Positions 1 to 7,964 of a stretch of 61,861 nucleotides of DNA are shown here, piece after piece. This DNA is from SIG672 sp045657105 (GTDB taxonomy: Bacteria > Bacillota > Clostridia > Oscillospirales > CAG-272). Position 1 is the stretch's first letter. Each line of letters starts with the position of its first letter. The notes beneath the pieces are model-generated. The model was not told where the DNA came from and ran no database searches. It saw nothing but the letters and a program-made list of their open reading frames with translations. Location of the stretch: positions 1 through 61,861 of the forward strand of contig JAZOSN010000042.1 in assembly GCA_045657105.1 (NCBI GenBank). The letters are read 5' to 3'. Position numbers and translations under genes: made by a program.

Positions 1-75
1 CTCAGGCGAACCGGTGTCGCCCTCGTGCATAGCGTTAGCGAGAATGATTTCCTGCTTTTTTTCCTTTGCGAGCAT
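1..75 (-). CDS. rpsO: 30S ribosomal protein S15, 5' end only
   Basis: Only the first 25 codons lie in the window; the gene continues past the left edge. The residues include KEKKQEII and HEGDTGSPE, the conserved N-terminal signature of S15, which binds the 16S rRNA central domain early in 30S assembly. The ATG is at 73-75 on the minus strand, preceded by the ribosome binding site AAAGGTG. Its own promoter and a roughly 140-nt leader lie upstream, so it may be autoregulated as in other bacteria. The call rests on the N-terminal motif alone but that motif is distinctive. Confidence 0.9.
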   Translation of the reverse strand, partial: MLAKEKKQEIILANAMHEGDTGSPE

Positions 76-191
76 AGTTTTTCACCTTTCTGTAAATTTA
101 TTCTCCGATAAAACCGAGTTCGCGGTCTGGTGAAACCGTTCAAAAAGCGAACGCTTACCCGCAAACCAAGCTATACGGATTATGTTTTGCC

Positions 192-248
192 GTGAGCGTC
201 GCGCTCACACGCGAAAAGCATTATATCATATAAGTAAGCAATTTGCAA
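192..248 (-). promoter_or_regulatory. rpsO promoter and leader hairpin
   Basis: On the minus strand a -35 TTGCAA (243-248) and a -10 TATAAT (220-225) are 17 bp apart. Just inside the expected transcript is a hairpin with arms GTGAGCG and CGCTCAC (192-208). A second possible stem with GTTC/GAAC arms lies nearer the gene. The 190-nt gap between rpsO and the next gene holds nothing else that I recognise. Confidence 0.7.
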
Positions 249-265
249 ATCTACTCGGAATATGT

Positions 266-1543
266 TTACAAATTATTTACAAATCTTTCTTCAAATTCCT
301 TCATATCGACCACAGTTCCCTTGACGCGTGACTCCTCGGCGGCAAAAGCGATGAGGTGATTTTTGCAGGTACGCTCGATCGTGCAGACCGAGTTTCCTCT
401 GTAACTGCCGTCAAGGCACTTGGCAAGTGCCGCAACAATGCCTCTGTCGCCTCCTCCGTGGCCTCCGTCTATCGTCTGATCCATCAGTGCGTCAGAGAGC
501 ATTATTTTTTCGCTCTTGCCGGTAGCAAAGCTGTAAAGCATAACGTGATCCGCGCCCATATTTGCAGTTATTTCTCCGGCAGTTCCCATGATTTTTATAT
601 TTCTCGAGCCCTTGTTGAAGGCGCACATCGTGAAGCTGACCGTTTCGCCGTCCTCAAATTCAAGATTTACCGTCTGATGATCGACTACGTTGTTGTTGCA
701 ACGGAAAACACAACGTCCGTAATCGCCTCGGAGCGCCTCGTCGATATCGGCGTCGGTAGGCTCCTGTTTTTTTGCTATCGCACGCACGAACGCGCTCGTT
801 TTCGACATACTTTTGTAAACCTTCTCCGCGTGATACGGACAACTGTCGGCGTGGGGACATCCATCAATGCAGTGACTCGGAGCACCTTCGGGAGCGTTCT
901 CCTCTTTAAAGTAGCTTAGCGAGCCAAAGCTATGAACACGCGAGCAGTCTTTTCCGATAAGCCACTGCAAAATATCGATATCGTGACATGTCTTTTGAAC
1001 TATCATCGGCGTACTTTCCTCGCTGTTTTTCCAATTTCCGCGTACAAAGGAGTGACTTTGGTGAATGTTGCCGACACATTCGGCGTGCTGAATATGAACG
1101 ATATTTCCGATTTTTCCTGAGTCGATCAGATTTTTAAGTGCGATGAAAAACGGAGTGAATCTCAGGACGTGACATACGAGCACAAAAACGCCCTTTTTCT
1201 TCGCCGCAAGCTCGATAGTTTTGCACTCTTCGGGAGTTGCGCCCATCGGCTTTTCGAGCAACAGATCGTATCCCTTATCAATAGCGGCAAGAGCAGGAGC
1301 GAGATGATCTCTGTCCATTGTCGCAATGATAACAAGGTCGGCAAATTTCGGGCGGGAAAGCAGATCTTCCCACGAAGTGTGGCAAAGCTCCTCAGGCACG
1401 CCAAAGGTATCTCTGATGTAGTTTCTTCTTGTGTCTATCGGCTCAGCGACGGCAACGATCTCGAAGCCTCCGATGGTATTTGCGGCAAGCTCCGAATAGC
1501 AAGTACCCCTGCCTCCTGCACCGATAACAATGATTTTTTTCAT
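266..1543 (-). CDS. Gfo/Idh/MocA-family NAD(P)-dependent oxidoreductase
   Basis: This 425-residue cytoplasmic protein has an N-terminal Rossmann fold with GAGGRG at residues 8-13, the EKP motif (97-99) whose lysine is usual in sugar dehydrogenases of this family, and a KTCHDID segment (184-190) holding the likely catalytic histidine. Family members oxidise or reduce sugars, inositols and related polyols; the substrate cannot be told here. A cysteine group (C225, C229, C235, and C278/C282 further on) sits in the middle and might bind metal. The start has a GAGAGGAAG ribosome binding site. It is divergent from an AraC regulator that may control it, pointing to inducible carbohydrate catabolism. 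Confidence 0.85.
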   Translation of the reverse strand: MKKIIVIGAGGRGTCYSELAANTIGGFEIVAVAEPIDTRRNYIRDTFGVPEELCHTSWEDLLSRPKFADLVIIATMDRDHLAPALAAIDKGYDLLLEKPMGATPEECKTIELAAKKKGVFVLVCHVLRFTPFFIALKNLIDSGKIGNIVHIQHAECVGNIHQSHSFVRGNWKNSEESTPMIVQKTCHDIDILQWLIGKDCSRVHSFGSLSYFKEENAPEGAPSHCIDGCPHADSCPYHAEKVYKSMSKTSAFVRAIAKKQEPTDADIDEALRGDYGRCVFRCNNNVVDHQTVNLEFEDGETVSFTMCAFNKGSRNIKIMGTAGEITANMGADHVMLYSFATGKSEKIMLSDALMDQTIDGGHGGGDRGIVAALAKCLDGSYRGNSVCTIERTCKNHLIAFAAEESRVKGTVVDMKEFEERFVNNL

Positions 1544-1569
1544 AATTTTTGCTTCCTCTCTGAAAAAAC

Positions 1570-1617
1570 TTGACTTTCAACTGCTTGTATTATATAATGT
1601 TGTCAAAGGAAAATCAA
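1570..1617. promoter_or_regulatory. overlapping divergent promoters sharing one palindromic -10
   Basis: The plus-strand promoter has TTGACT (1570-1575), a 17-bp spacer and TATAAT (1593-1598) and reads into the AraC gene. The minus-strand promoter has TTGATT (1612-1617 on the complement), a 17-bp spacer and TATAAT (1589-1594) and reads into the oxidoreductase. Both -10 boxes are the same 10-bp palindrome ATTATATAAT, so polymerase can engage only one direction at a time. Confidence 0.75.
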
Positions 1618-1670
1618 TTGACTCTTTTGCTAAAAAGGTGTACTTTTTTACTGTTTATGAAAGGAAAGCT

Positions 1671-2495
1671 ATGAATCTGTCATATCACGCATTTGAAAGT
1701 CCTCTGCACGGGATAAACGCCTGCGATCGGGAAAGTAACGACTATCCTCTTATCGTCAACTGTGCGGGACGCTCCGAGATATCCTTCCCGTTTGCTACCC
1801 ATAACAAAACGGGCAGATCGGATATTTACCTTATGTATATTGCCGGAGGCGAGTTGCAGATCGGAGATGCCGCAGTCGGGGCAGGAACACTTGTGATCTT
1901 CGGCGCAAAATATCCGTATAGATACTCTCACACGAGCACTGACGACGTCGTTTATCTGTGGGCACATTTTACCGGCTCTTACGCCGAGCGTCTGCTTGTT
2001 GACCTCGGATTTTCCAAGACTCCGTTTATAAAAAAGCTCCCCTCGGATAATCTTTTGGAGTCGAGATTTCGCTCGCTTTTCGAGCGCTTTGAAGGAAAAA
2101 GCGTCTTTGAAAGGCAAGAGCTTTCTTGTGCGCTTGAGAGAATTTTGCTCGAAGCGGCTCGCTCTGCCGTCGGTGAAAAGAGGGGAGAAAGTCTGCTCGG
2201 TACCTCTCTCAGATATATTCACGATCATTACAACTCAGAGATAAGAATACCCGAGCTTGCGAAAATGGAAAATCTGAGCAATTCACGCTACGTTGCGCGT
2301 TTTACCTCTGCCGTCGGAATGTCTCCGATGCAGTATATAGTTGAGCTTCGCCTCAGGTATGCCTGCGATCTGCTCGAAAATACCGACATGAGCATAAAAG
2401 AGGTGGCGTCGCTCTCGGGATACGACGATCCGCATTTTTTCAGTAAGCTTTTTAAAAAGCATATAGGACTATCTCCGAGCGAGCACAGAAAATAA
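1671..2495 (+). CDS. AraC-family transcriptional regulator
   Basis: A 274-residue one-component regulator. The N-terminal half resembles the cupin-like ligand-binding domain of AraC proteins. The C-terminal 100 residues form the double helix-turn-helix domain, with IRIPELAKMENLSNSRYV as the first HTH and IKEVASLSGYDDPHFFSKLF as the second, ending in the usual FKKHIGLSPSEHR. The ATG at 1671 is preferred over an upstream in-frame start because AAAGGAAAG lies just before it and the protein then has the usual family length. It probably senses a sugar and controls the divergent oxidoreductase and itself; the effector is unknown. Confidence 0.9.
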   Translation: MNLSYHAFESPLHGINACDRESNDYPLIVNCAGRSEISFPFATHNKTGRSDIYLMYIAGGELQIGDAAVGAGTLVIFGAKYPYRYSHTSTDDVVYLWAHFTGSYAERLLVDLGFSKTPFIKKLPSDNLLESRFRSLFERFEGKSVFERQELSCALERILLEAARSAVGEKRGESLLGTSLRYIHDHYNSEIRIPELAKMENLSNSRYVARFTSAVGMSPMQYIVELRLRYACDLLENTDMSIKEVASLSGYDDPHFFSKLFKKHIGLSPSEHRK

Positions 2496-2517
2496 ACCGC
2501 GTAAAGGATAAAAACAC

Positions 2518-2546
2518 TTGACATTTAGAGGTGTATTCGCTATAAT
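2518..2546 (+). promoter_or_regulatory. promoter of the recX-rimO-pgsA unit
   Basis: Perfect TTGACA (2518-2523), 17-bp spacer and perfect TATAAT (2541-2546). The start codon of recX is about 80 nt downstream with GGAGG before it. Confidence 0.85.
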
Positions 2547-2627
2547 AAAGATGGATATTTTTTTGCTTACAAAAATATCGCGTCGCTCCTGCACGGCGGC
2601 AAAAGAGGTTTACGGAGGCTTTGAAGA

Positions 2628-3083
2628 ATGAAGAAAACGCCCGCTTATTCAAAGGCGATCGCTCTGCTCGCACTGAGCGATATGAGCGAGCGAAAGCTTC
2701 GCGAAAAGCTCCGCACAAAAGGATTTTCAAGTGACGAAATATCCGAGGCTCTCGAAGAGCTGAAAGCTCAGGGATACCTTTCGGACGACAGACTTATCGA
2801 AAATCTCGTAAATTACTATGCAAAACGAAAATATTTCGGCAAATACCGCATAAAGTTAGAGCTGCTCTCAAAGTTTGACAGAGAGAGCGTAGACAGATGC
2901 TTTGATGCGGCTTGTGAGTGTGTCGATTTCAGATCGCTTGCCGCCGAAATTGCAGTCAAAGAGGCTTCAAGGGGCGTCGAGAAGGAAAAGCTCGTGCGAA
3001 AGCTCCAAAGGCTCGGTCACGACGCGACGTCTATAAGACAGGCTCTTGCCGAGGTCAAAAAATCAGAAAATCAGGATACATAA
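2628..3083 (+). CDS. recX: RecX family regulatory protein
   Basis: A 151-residue, highly charged, all-helical protein. The segments SERKLREKLRTKGF and YLSDDRLIENLVNYY match the three-helix repeats of RecX, which binds the RecA filament and limits recombination and the SOS response. Its length is usual for the short form of the family. It is the first gene after a consensus promoter and its stop is 16 nt before the rimO start, so the two are cotranscribed. No recA lies in the window. A regulator of unrelated function with the same fold cannot be excluded but is unlikely. Confidence 0.85.
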   Translation: MKKTPAYSKAIALLALSDMSERKLREKLRTKGFSSDEISEALEELKAQGYLSDDRLIENLVNYYAKRKYFGKYRIKLELLSKFDRESVDRCFDAACECVDFRSLAAEIAVKEASRGVEKEKLVRKLQRLGHDATSIRQALAEVKKSENQDT

Positions 3084-3099
3084 AGGAGAAAAACTCTCT

Positions 3100-4464
3100 A
3101 TGCCAAAACAGATAAAGGTCGGATTCGTTTCGCTCGGCTGCTCTAAAAACCGTATCGACACCGAGGTAATGCTCCACACCCTGCTCAGTGCAGGATACGA
3201 GATCACCGCAGACGAAACCGAGGCGGACGTAGTTATAATCAACACCTGCGCGTTTATCGAGAGCGCAAAAAAGGAAGCTATCGACAATATTCTTGACGTC
3301 GCGTGGCTTAAAGAAAACAAGGATCTTAAAGGAATCGTCGTTTGCGGCTGTCTTGCCGAGCGTTACGGCAGAGAGATACTTGACGAGATGCCCGAGGTCG
3401 ATGCCATCGTAGGCGTCGGCGGACTCCCCAAGATCGCAGAAGCGGTCGAGGCGGCATACGAGGCAGGATTTCGCAATAAAAAGTCGCAGAGCGTGAAAAA
3501 ATACGCCTGTCTTGACGACAAGAACATAATGCCGCTCGGCGGCGACAGAGTCGTCACGACCCCTGAATACAGTGCATACATAAAGGTCGCAGAGGGTTGC
3601 GACAATCACTGCACCTACTGCGTTATCGGAAATATACGCGGAAAATTCAGAAGCCGTCCTATCGAGGACATCGTGGCAGAGGCAAAAACGCTCGAAGAGC
3701 TCGGAGTCAAGGAACTTAACGTCGTCGCACAGGACACCTCGCGATACGGTCTTGACATTTACGGAGAGTATTCTCTTGCAAGGCTCGTGAGAGCTCTGAC
3801 CGAGCAGACAAGTATCCCGTGGATAAGACTTCTCTACTGCTACCCCGACAAGATAACCGACGAGCTCTGCGAAGAATTCAAAAACAACGACAGACTCGTA
3901 AAATATATTGATATGCCGATACAGCACATCTCGGACAATGTGCTCGACCGAATGAACCGCCACGGCGGAAGCGCGGTAATAAAGGACGCCATCGAAAGGC
4001 TTCGCAAGGCATCTCCCGACATCGTGCTCCGCACGACCGTTCTGGTCGGCTTCCCGGGAGAAAGCGACGAGGATTTTGAGGAGCTTTGCGAGTTCATCAA
4101 ACAGGCAAAATTTGACCGTCTTGGCGCATTCACCTACTCGGCAGAGGAAGGAACGCCTGCGGCAGAAATGGACGATCAAGTCGACGAGCAGGTAAAGCAG
4201 GACAGATACGACCTCGTTATGAGAATTCAGGGCGAGATCTCCGCCGAAAAGAACGAGCAAAAGCTCGGCAGTGTGGTCGAGGTCGTCTGCGAAGGATACG
4301 ACACGGTATCCGAAATATATTACGGCAGAAGTGCCGCAGATGCGCCCGAGATCGACGGAAAGATCTATTTTTCCTCGGACAGAGCGGTCGACGAGGGTGA
4401 ATTTGTAAAGGTCAAGATCGGAAACGTGCTCGACTACGACCTTCTCGGCGATCTTGCCGAGTAA
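3100..4464 (+). CDS. rimO: ribosomal protein S12 methylthiotransferase RimO
   Basis: RimO methylthiolates the conserved aspartate of ribosomal protein S12, using two iron-sulfur clusters. The 454-residue protein has the N-terminal MTTase domain with cysteines C14, C50 and C84, the radical-SAM motif CDNHCTYC (C167, C171, C174), and a C-terminal TRAM domain. The VGFVSLGCSKN start is typical of RimO rather than MiaB. The ATG at 3100 follows AAAGGAG, which rules out the longer in-frame start that would overlap recX. It is followed closely by pgsA. Confidence 0.93.
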   Translation: MPKQIKVGFVSLGCSKNRIDTEVMLHTLLSAGYEITADETEADVVIINTCAFIESAKKEAIDNILDVAWLKENKDLKGIVVCGCLAERYGREILDEMPEVDAIVGVGGLPKIAEAVEAAYEAGFRNKKSQSVKKYACLDDKNIMPLGGDRVVTTPEYSAYIKVAEGCDNHCTYCVIGNIRGKFRSRPIEDIVAEAKTLEELGVKELNVVAQDTSRYGLDIYGEYSLARLVRALTEQTSIPWIRLLYCYPDKITDELCEEFKNNDRLVKYIDMPIQHISDNVLDRMNRHGGSAVIKDAIERLRKASPDIVLRTTVLVGFPGESDEDFEELCEFIKQAKFDRLGAFTYSAEEGTPAAEMDDQVDEQVKQDRYDLVMRIQGEISAEKNEQKLGSVVEVVCEGYDTVSEIYYGRSAADAPEIDGKIYFSSDRAVDEGEFVKVKIGNVLDYDLLGDLAE

Positions 4465-4489
4465 AAATACAGGAATTTTGGAGAGAAAA

Positions 4490-5122
4490 ATGGAAAACAA
4501 AAAGCTTTTCAGAAAAGAAAACGTACCCAACATACTGACGGTGATAAGAGCTCTGCTCGTTCCCGTTTTTATGGTGCTTATCATTTTTTCGCCTCGTGAC
4601 GATTCGGACGGCGAGATAGTTATGCGCCTTATCAGTGCCGCACTTTTCGGTCTTATTTCGCTTACCGATATGATAGACGGAAAGATGGCAAGAAAGTATA
4701 ATCTCGTTTCGGATTTCGGAAAATTCCTTGATCCGCTTGCCGACAAGATACTCGTGTTCGGCGCTATGATCTCGCTCATAACCTTTATGGGCGGCGACGA
4801 GGGCGTCCCTTACGTATTCGAAATCTGCATGGTATTTGCAATTTTTATTTTCTTCACGCGCGAGATCGCAGTCACCTCGCTCCGTCTGCTCTTTTCAAAC
4901 AAGGGCGGTCACGCGCTTGCAGCGAATTTTGCAGGAAAAATGAAGACCGTTTTTCAGATAATCTTTATCATCGTCGCACTTATCGAGCCGATATTCTGGG
5001 ATCTCTGGATCGCGACCTTCGTATCCATGGCAGTTATGGCGGCTATGACCGTTATTTCGGGAATTATCTACTTTAAAGAGTACATTCCGCTCATAAAAGG
5101 TCAAAGCGGCGAAAACAAATAA
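4490..5122 (+). CDS. pgsA: CDP-diacylglycerol-glycerol-3-phosphate 3-phosphatidyltransferase
   Basis: A 210-residue membrane enzyme for the committed step of phosphatidylglycerol synthesis. The CDP-alcohol phosphotransferase motif D-x2-DG-x2-AR-x8-G-x3-D-x3-D is complete at residues 60-85, beginning DMIDGKMAR. Hydrophobic helices flank the motif, as expected for an integral membrane protein. The start at 4490 follows GGAGAG and lines up with PNILTVIRALLVPVF, the usual PgsA N-terminus. It lies 25 nt after rimO. PgsA is preferred over PssA because of the NxLTxxR start. Confidence 0.92.
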   Translation: MENKKLFRKENVPNILTVIRALLVPVFMVLIIFSPRDDSDGEIVMRLISAALFGLISLTDMIDGKMARKYNLVSDFGKFLDPLADKILVFGAMISLITFMGGDEGVPYVFEICMVFAIFIFFTREIAVTSLRLLFSNKGGHALAANFAGKMKTVFQIIFIIVALIEPIFWDLWIATFVSMAVMAAMTVISGIIYFKEYIPLIKGQSGENK

Positions 5123-5159
5123 TCAAGGCATTTAAAATTCTGTGAAAGGGGGCTTCGGT

Positions 5160-6188
5160 ATGACCGTAAAAGAGCTTGACGACAAGATCAAACGCGGACT
5201 TGGCGGAGTTTACCTTTTCTACGGAGAAGAGGAATATTTGAAGCGCCGTTATCTCGAAAAGGTGCGTGAGGCGCTCCTTACGGACGAAACGGACGCGGTT
5301 TTCAATCACGTAAAGATAGAAAACGGCGAGGTCGAAAGACTGGGCGACGAGCTTATCGGCACTCCTCTTTTCGGGAGCGCAGGCGGCAGGCTTATCGAGC
5401 TCTGGGGTGTTGATTTTACCGCCATGAGCGATTCGAAGCTCGACGAGCTCGCGGTCGCTTTTTCAGAGGTGACCGACGACACTCTGCTTATCTACTGCAA
5501 GCCCGACGAATTCACAGAGGGCACGAAAAAAGCGCAGAGCGCCCCGTTTAAAAAGTTTTCTTCCTCGGCAAATCTTATAAATTTCGAAAAGCAGACCCCC
5601 GCAAAGCTTATCGGTTGGGCAAGCAGACATTTTGCATCACACGGTTGCGCCGCGGATCCGCAGATCTGCAAGAAGCTTATCGATTACTGTGCAAACGATA
5701 TGTTCGTGCTCGCGTCCGAGATCGACAAGCTCTCCTCTTTTGCAAGACAAAACGGCAAGGTCGTTATAAGCGAGGATATGATATATTTAGTCTGCTCCCC
5801 AAACACCGTTTTCGGAGTTTTTGACTTTGCAAATGCAATGATAGACGGCAACATGCCGCTCGCGCTCAGTATTTTTGCAGAAATGAAGCTTCGCAAGGAA
5901 AAGCCGGAATTTATTTTGTCCTCGGTTTCCAAGATATGCAGTGAGCTTCTCACCGTGAGAATTCTCTCAGATGCAGGATACTCCAAGCAGGATATTGCAA
6001 AGAAAATGAAGATGCACGAATATCCGGTTTCCCTGCGAATGGCGGCGGCATCAAAGAAGAGCGTCGAAATGCTCGAAAGAGCGGTAAAGCGTTGTTGCGA
6101 AACCGATTTGAAGATAAAATCAACAAGCCTGGACGATTACACCGAGCTCGAGATCCTAATTCTTTCGCTCGGCAGAAGGCAGGCGTAA
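5160..6188 (+). CDS. holA: DNA polymerase III subunit delta
   Basis: The delta subunit opens the beta clamp within the clamp loader. The 342-residue protein begins with the GVYLFYGEEEYLKRR segment typical of HolA, lacks a full Walker A as expected for delta, and has the long helical C-terminal collar domain. The ATG at 5160 is 7 nt after AAAGGGGG; the GTG at 5142 would overlap that site and is rejected. It lies 37 nt after pgsA, and its stop codon abuts the start of rnmV. Confidence 0.9.
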   Translation: MTVKELDDKIKRGLGGVYLFYGEEEYLKRRYLEKVREALLTDETDAVFNHVKIENGEVERLGDELIGTPLFGSAGGRLIELWGVDFTAMSDSKLDELAVAFSEVTDDTLLIYCKPDEFTEGTKKAQSAPFKKFSSSANLINFEKQTPAKLIGWASRHFASHGCAADPQICKKLIDYCANDMFVLASEIDKLSSFARQNGKVVISEDMIYLVCSPNTVFGVFDFANAMIDGNMPLALSIFAEMKLRKEKPEFILSSVSKICSELLTVRILSDAGYSKQDIAKKMKMHEYPVSLRMAAASKKSVEMLERAVKRCCETDLKIKSTSLDDYTELEILILSLGRRQA

Positions 6189-6785
6189 ATGAAGATAAAA
6201 ATTGACGAGATCGTGCTCGTCGAGGGGCGATATGACAAGATAAAGCTTGACAGTCTGCTCGACGCGACCGTGATCTCAGTAAACGGCTTCGGACTTTTTA
6301 AGGACGAAGAGAAAAAGGAAACGATCCGCGCACTTAGTGCAAAAAAAGGAGCCATAATCCTATGCGACAGCGACGGAGGCGGCACCGTCATACGCCGTCA
6401 CCTGAACTCGATACTCCCGAAAGAGGCAGTGAAAAATCTCTATATTCCCGAAATTATGGGAAAAGAGCGGCGAAAGGCAAGGGTGTCAAAGGAGGGCAAG
6501 CTCGGAGTCGAGGGAATGGACTCAGAGCTCCTCAGAGATCTTTTCAGACCGTTTGAGTCGAGCGCCGAGAAAAAGGACACGATTCGGGTAACTGCCGCAG
6601 ACCTCGTTTCAGACGGATTTTCGGGCGGAGAAAACTCGTCCGAAAAACGCGCGGAGCTTGCAAAAGCGTTAGGGCTACCGTCAGGTGTCACCACAAAGCT
6701 GCTCGTTGACGCTATCAATATTTTGGGCGGGCGGGAAAGCTATGAGAGTGCAAAGTGCAAAGTTGAAAGTGCAAAGTTAATGTAG
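6189..6785 (+). CDS. rnmV: Toprim-domain protein, probable ribonuclease M5
   Basis: A 198-residue protein with an N-terminal Toprim domain: glutamate E12 in VLVEGRYDK and the acidic pair D60/D62 in ILCDSDGGG. In Firmicutes this size and layout fit RNase M5, which matures 5S rRNA precursor, although this sequence is divergent and a small primase-like nuclease remains possible. The ATG directly abuts the holA stop, so translation is coupled. The last 13 codons lie inside a dispersed 57-bp repeat, which supplies the odd tail SAKCKVESAKLM; the ancestral protein probably ended earlier. Confidence 0.75.
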   Translation: MKIKIDEIVLVEGRYDKIKLDSLLDATVISVNGFGLFKDEEKKETIRALSAKKGAIILCDSDGGGTVIRRHLNSILPKEAVKNLYIPEIMGKERRKARVSKEGKLGVEGMDSELLRDLFRPFESSAEKKDTIRVTAADLVSDGFSGGENSSEKRAELAKALGLPSGVTTKLLVDAINILGGRESYESAKCKVESAKLM

Positions 6786-6803
6786 CTTTGCTTCGCAAAG
6801 CAA
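6747..6803 (+). repeat. 57-bp direct repeat, copy 1
   Basis: The unit is built from AAGTGCAAAGT-like runs and ends in a hairpin GCTTTGC-TTC-GCAAAGC. It recurs at 6885-6941 with two mismatches. This copy overlaps the 3' end of rnmV and supplies its stop codon. Confidence 0.9.
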
Positions 6804-7090
6804 CCTATCAAAGCCTTCCCTTGTGAGGGAAGGTGGATTGCCGAAGGCAAGACGGATGAGTAGTATCCCTGACACGCTTTATTAAGTGCAAAGTGCAAAG
6901 TTAAAAGTGCAAAGTTAATGTAGCTTTGCTCCGCAAAGCAAATTATTAAACGCGGGAGGAGCAAGCCCCTCCCCTACGAGCGCAATTGAAATTCTCGCAG
7001 TGGGGGTCGGCGCACGTTTTGCAAGTGCAAAGTGCGAAGCGGCGCCTCGCGCCGATTTAGCCTCTGACGACCCGTAATTACTAATATTTT
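6804..7090. other. repeat-rich noncoding spacer
   Basis: No gene is visible between rnmV and the nrdR leader. The spacer holds the second 57-bp repeat (6885-6941), a palindromic CTTCCCTTGTGAGGGAAGG segment near 6815-6833, a GGGAGGAGCAAGCCCCTCCC hairpin near 6955-6975 and GCGGCGCCTCGCGCC near 7038-7052. They look like accumulated short intergenic repeats rather than one element. Confidence 0.6.
6885..6941 (+). repeat. 57-bp direct repeat, copy 2
   Basis: It differs from copy 1 at two positions only, keeps the terminal hairpin GCTTTGC-TCC-GCAAAGC and lies wholly in noncoding DNA, 138 bp downstream of copy 1. Confidence 0.9.
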
Positions 7091-7190
7091 TTAGCAAAGT
7101 TTTTGAAAGAGTGTGAGAAAGCTTTTTCCAAAAAGTTTTCTCGCAGAAAATGTTTTGAAAGGCATGGAAAACTTTTCTTAAAAGTTTTCC
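7091..7190 (+). repeat. double-hairpin leader element upstream of nrdR
   Basis: The element starts with AGCAAAGTTTTTGAAAG. Hairpin 1 (7115-7142) has arms GAGAAAGCTTTTT and AAAAAGTTTTCTC. The SD-like GAAAGGCAT (7157-7165) follows, then hairpin 2 (7166-7190) with arms GGAAAACTTTT and AAAAGTTTTCC. Twelve A-rich bases separate hairpin 2 from the ATG. Related elements precede comM, argF, ddl, hisF, hisB and hisC. Confidence 0.85.
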
Positions 7191-7202
7191 GAGAAAAGAA
7201 AA

Positions 7203-7652
7203 ATGAGATGTCCGATTTGTTCACACGATGACAGCAAGGTAATAGACTCGCGTCCGACAGAAAGCGGAACTATCCGCCGCCGCCGCGAATGTCTGTCCTG
7301 CAAGCACCGTTTCACCACCTACGAGGTCATCGAGGTAATTCCGATTTTCGTAGTCAAAAAGAACGGAACGAAGGAGATTTTCGACAAGCAGAAGCTCCTC
7401 GGCGGACTTATAAAGTCCTGCTACAAGCGTCCGATATCCATACCGCAGCTCGAAGAGCTCGTTGAAAACATCGAGCAGGAGCTTTACAACTCTCTGCGCG
7501 GCGAGATTTCCTCGACCGAGATAGGCGAGATGGTAATGCACCGTCTTAAAGCGCTCGACGAGGTATCCTACGTCCGTTTCGCATCGGTATACAGAGAATT
7601 CAAGGATATAGACACCTTCCTTTCCGAGATAAAGGAACTCATAAAGAAATAA
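7203..7652 (+). CDS. nrdR: transcriptional repressor NrdR
   Basis: NrdR senses ATP/dATP through an ATP-cone and represses ribonucleotide reductase genes at NrdR boxes. The 149-residue protein has the zinc ribbon (C3, C6, C30, C33), the basic RRRRECLSC segment, and an ATP-cone from about residue 46 to 136, beginning PIFVVKKNGTKEIFD. Length and motifs are textbook. The start sits after a structured leader element rather than a close canonical ribosome binding site. No reductase gene is in the window; TSCPD and phosphosugar-mutase genes follow at short spacing. Confidence 0.96.
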   Translation: MRCPICSHDDSKVIDSRPTESGTIRRRRECLSCKHRFTTYEVIEVIPIFVVKKNGTKEIFDKQKLLGGLIKSCYKRPISIPQLEELVENIEQELYNSLRGEISSTEIGEMVMHRLKALDEVSYVRFASVYREFKDIDTFLSEIKELIKK

Positions 7653-7666
7653 GGGAATAAAATAAT

Positions 7667-7924
7667 ATGACAGGAACTTTTTCGTACAGAACTCGCGGAG
7701 TGTGCTCGCGCGAGATAAACATAAGCGTCAAGGACGGCATTATTGACTCCGTTCAGTACGTTGGCGGTTGCAGCGGAAACACACAGGGTGTTGCCGCGCT
7801 CGTCAGGGGAATGAGCGTTGACGAGGCGATCGAGCGTCTTTCGGGCATAAGATGCGGATTCAGAAGCACCTCCTGCCCCGATCAGCTCGCCGAGGCGCTT
7901 AAACAGATGAAAGAAAACAACTAA
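7667..7924 (+). CDS. TSCPD-domain small protein (TIGR03905-like)
   Basis: An 85-residue protein made of a single TSCPD domain; the C-terminal STSCPDQLAEAL gives the family its name, and VGGCSGNTQGVAALVRG is the other conserved block. The same domain occurs at the C-terminus of some adenosylcobalamin-dependent ribonucleotide reductases. The stand-alone form has no established role, but its place 14 nt after nrdR fits a link to nucleotide reduction. Four cysteines could bind metal. The family call is firm; the function is unknown. Confidence 0.85.
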   Translation: MTGTFSYRTRGVCSREINISVKDGIIDSVQYVGGCSGNTQGVAALVRGMSVDEAIERLSGIRCGFRSTSCPDQLAEALKQMKENN

Positions 7925-7964
7925 AAATCCAGATATAAGGCAAAACAAAGGAAACTCACACAAA

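Noticed and set aside
3055..4779. 574-codon open frame on the minus strand opposite rimO and pgsA
   Set aside because: It spans two well-supported genes in antisense, has no family motifs or ribosome binding site, and arises from the codon bias of the real genes.
6747..6941. CRISPR-like array of repeats
   Set aside because: Only two copies 138 bp apart, each itself made of short internal repeats, with no uniform spacers and no cas genes.
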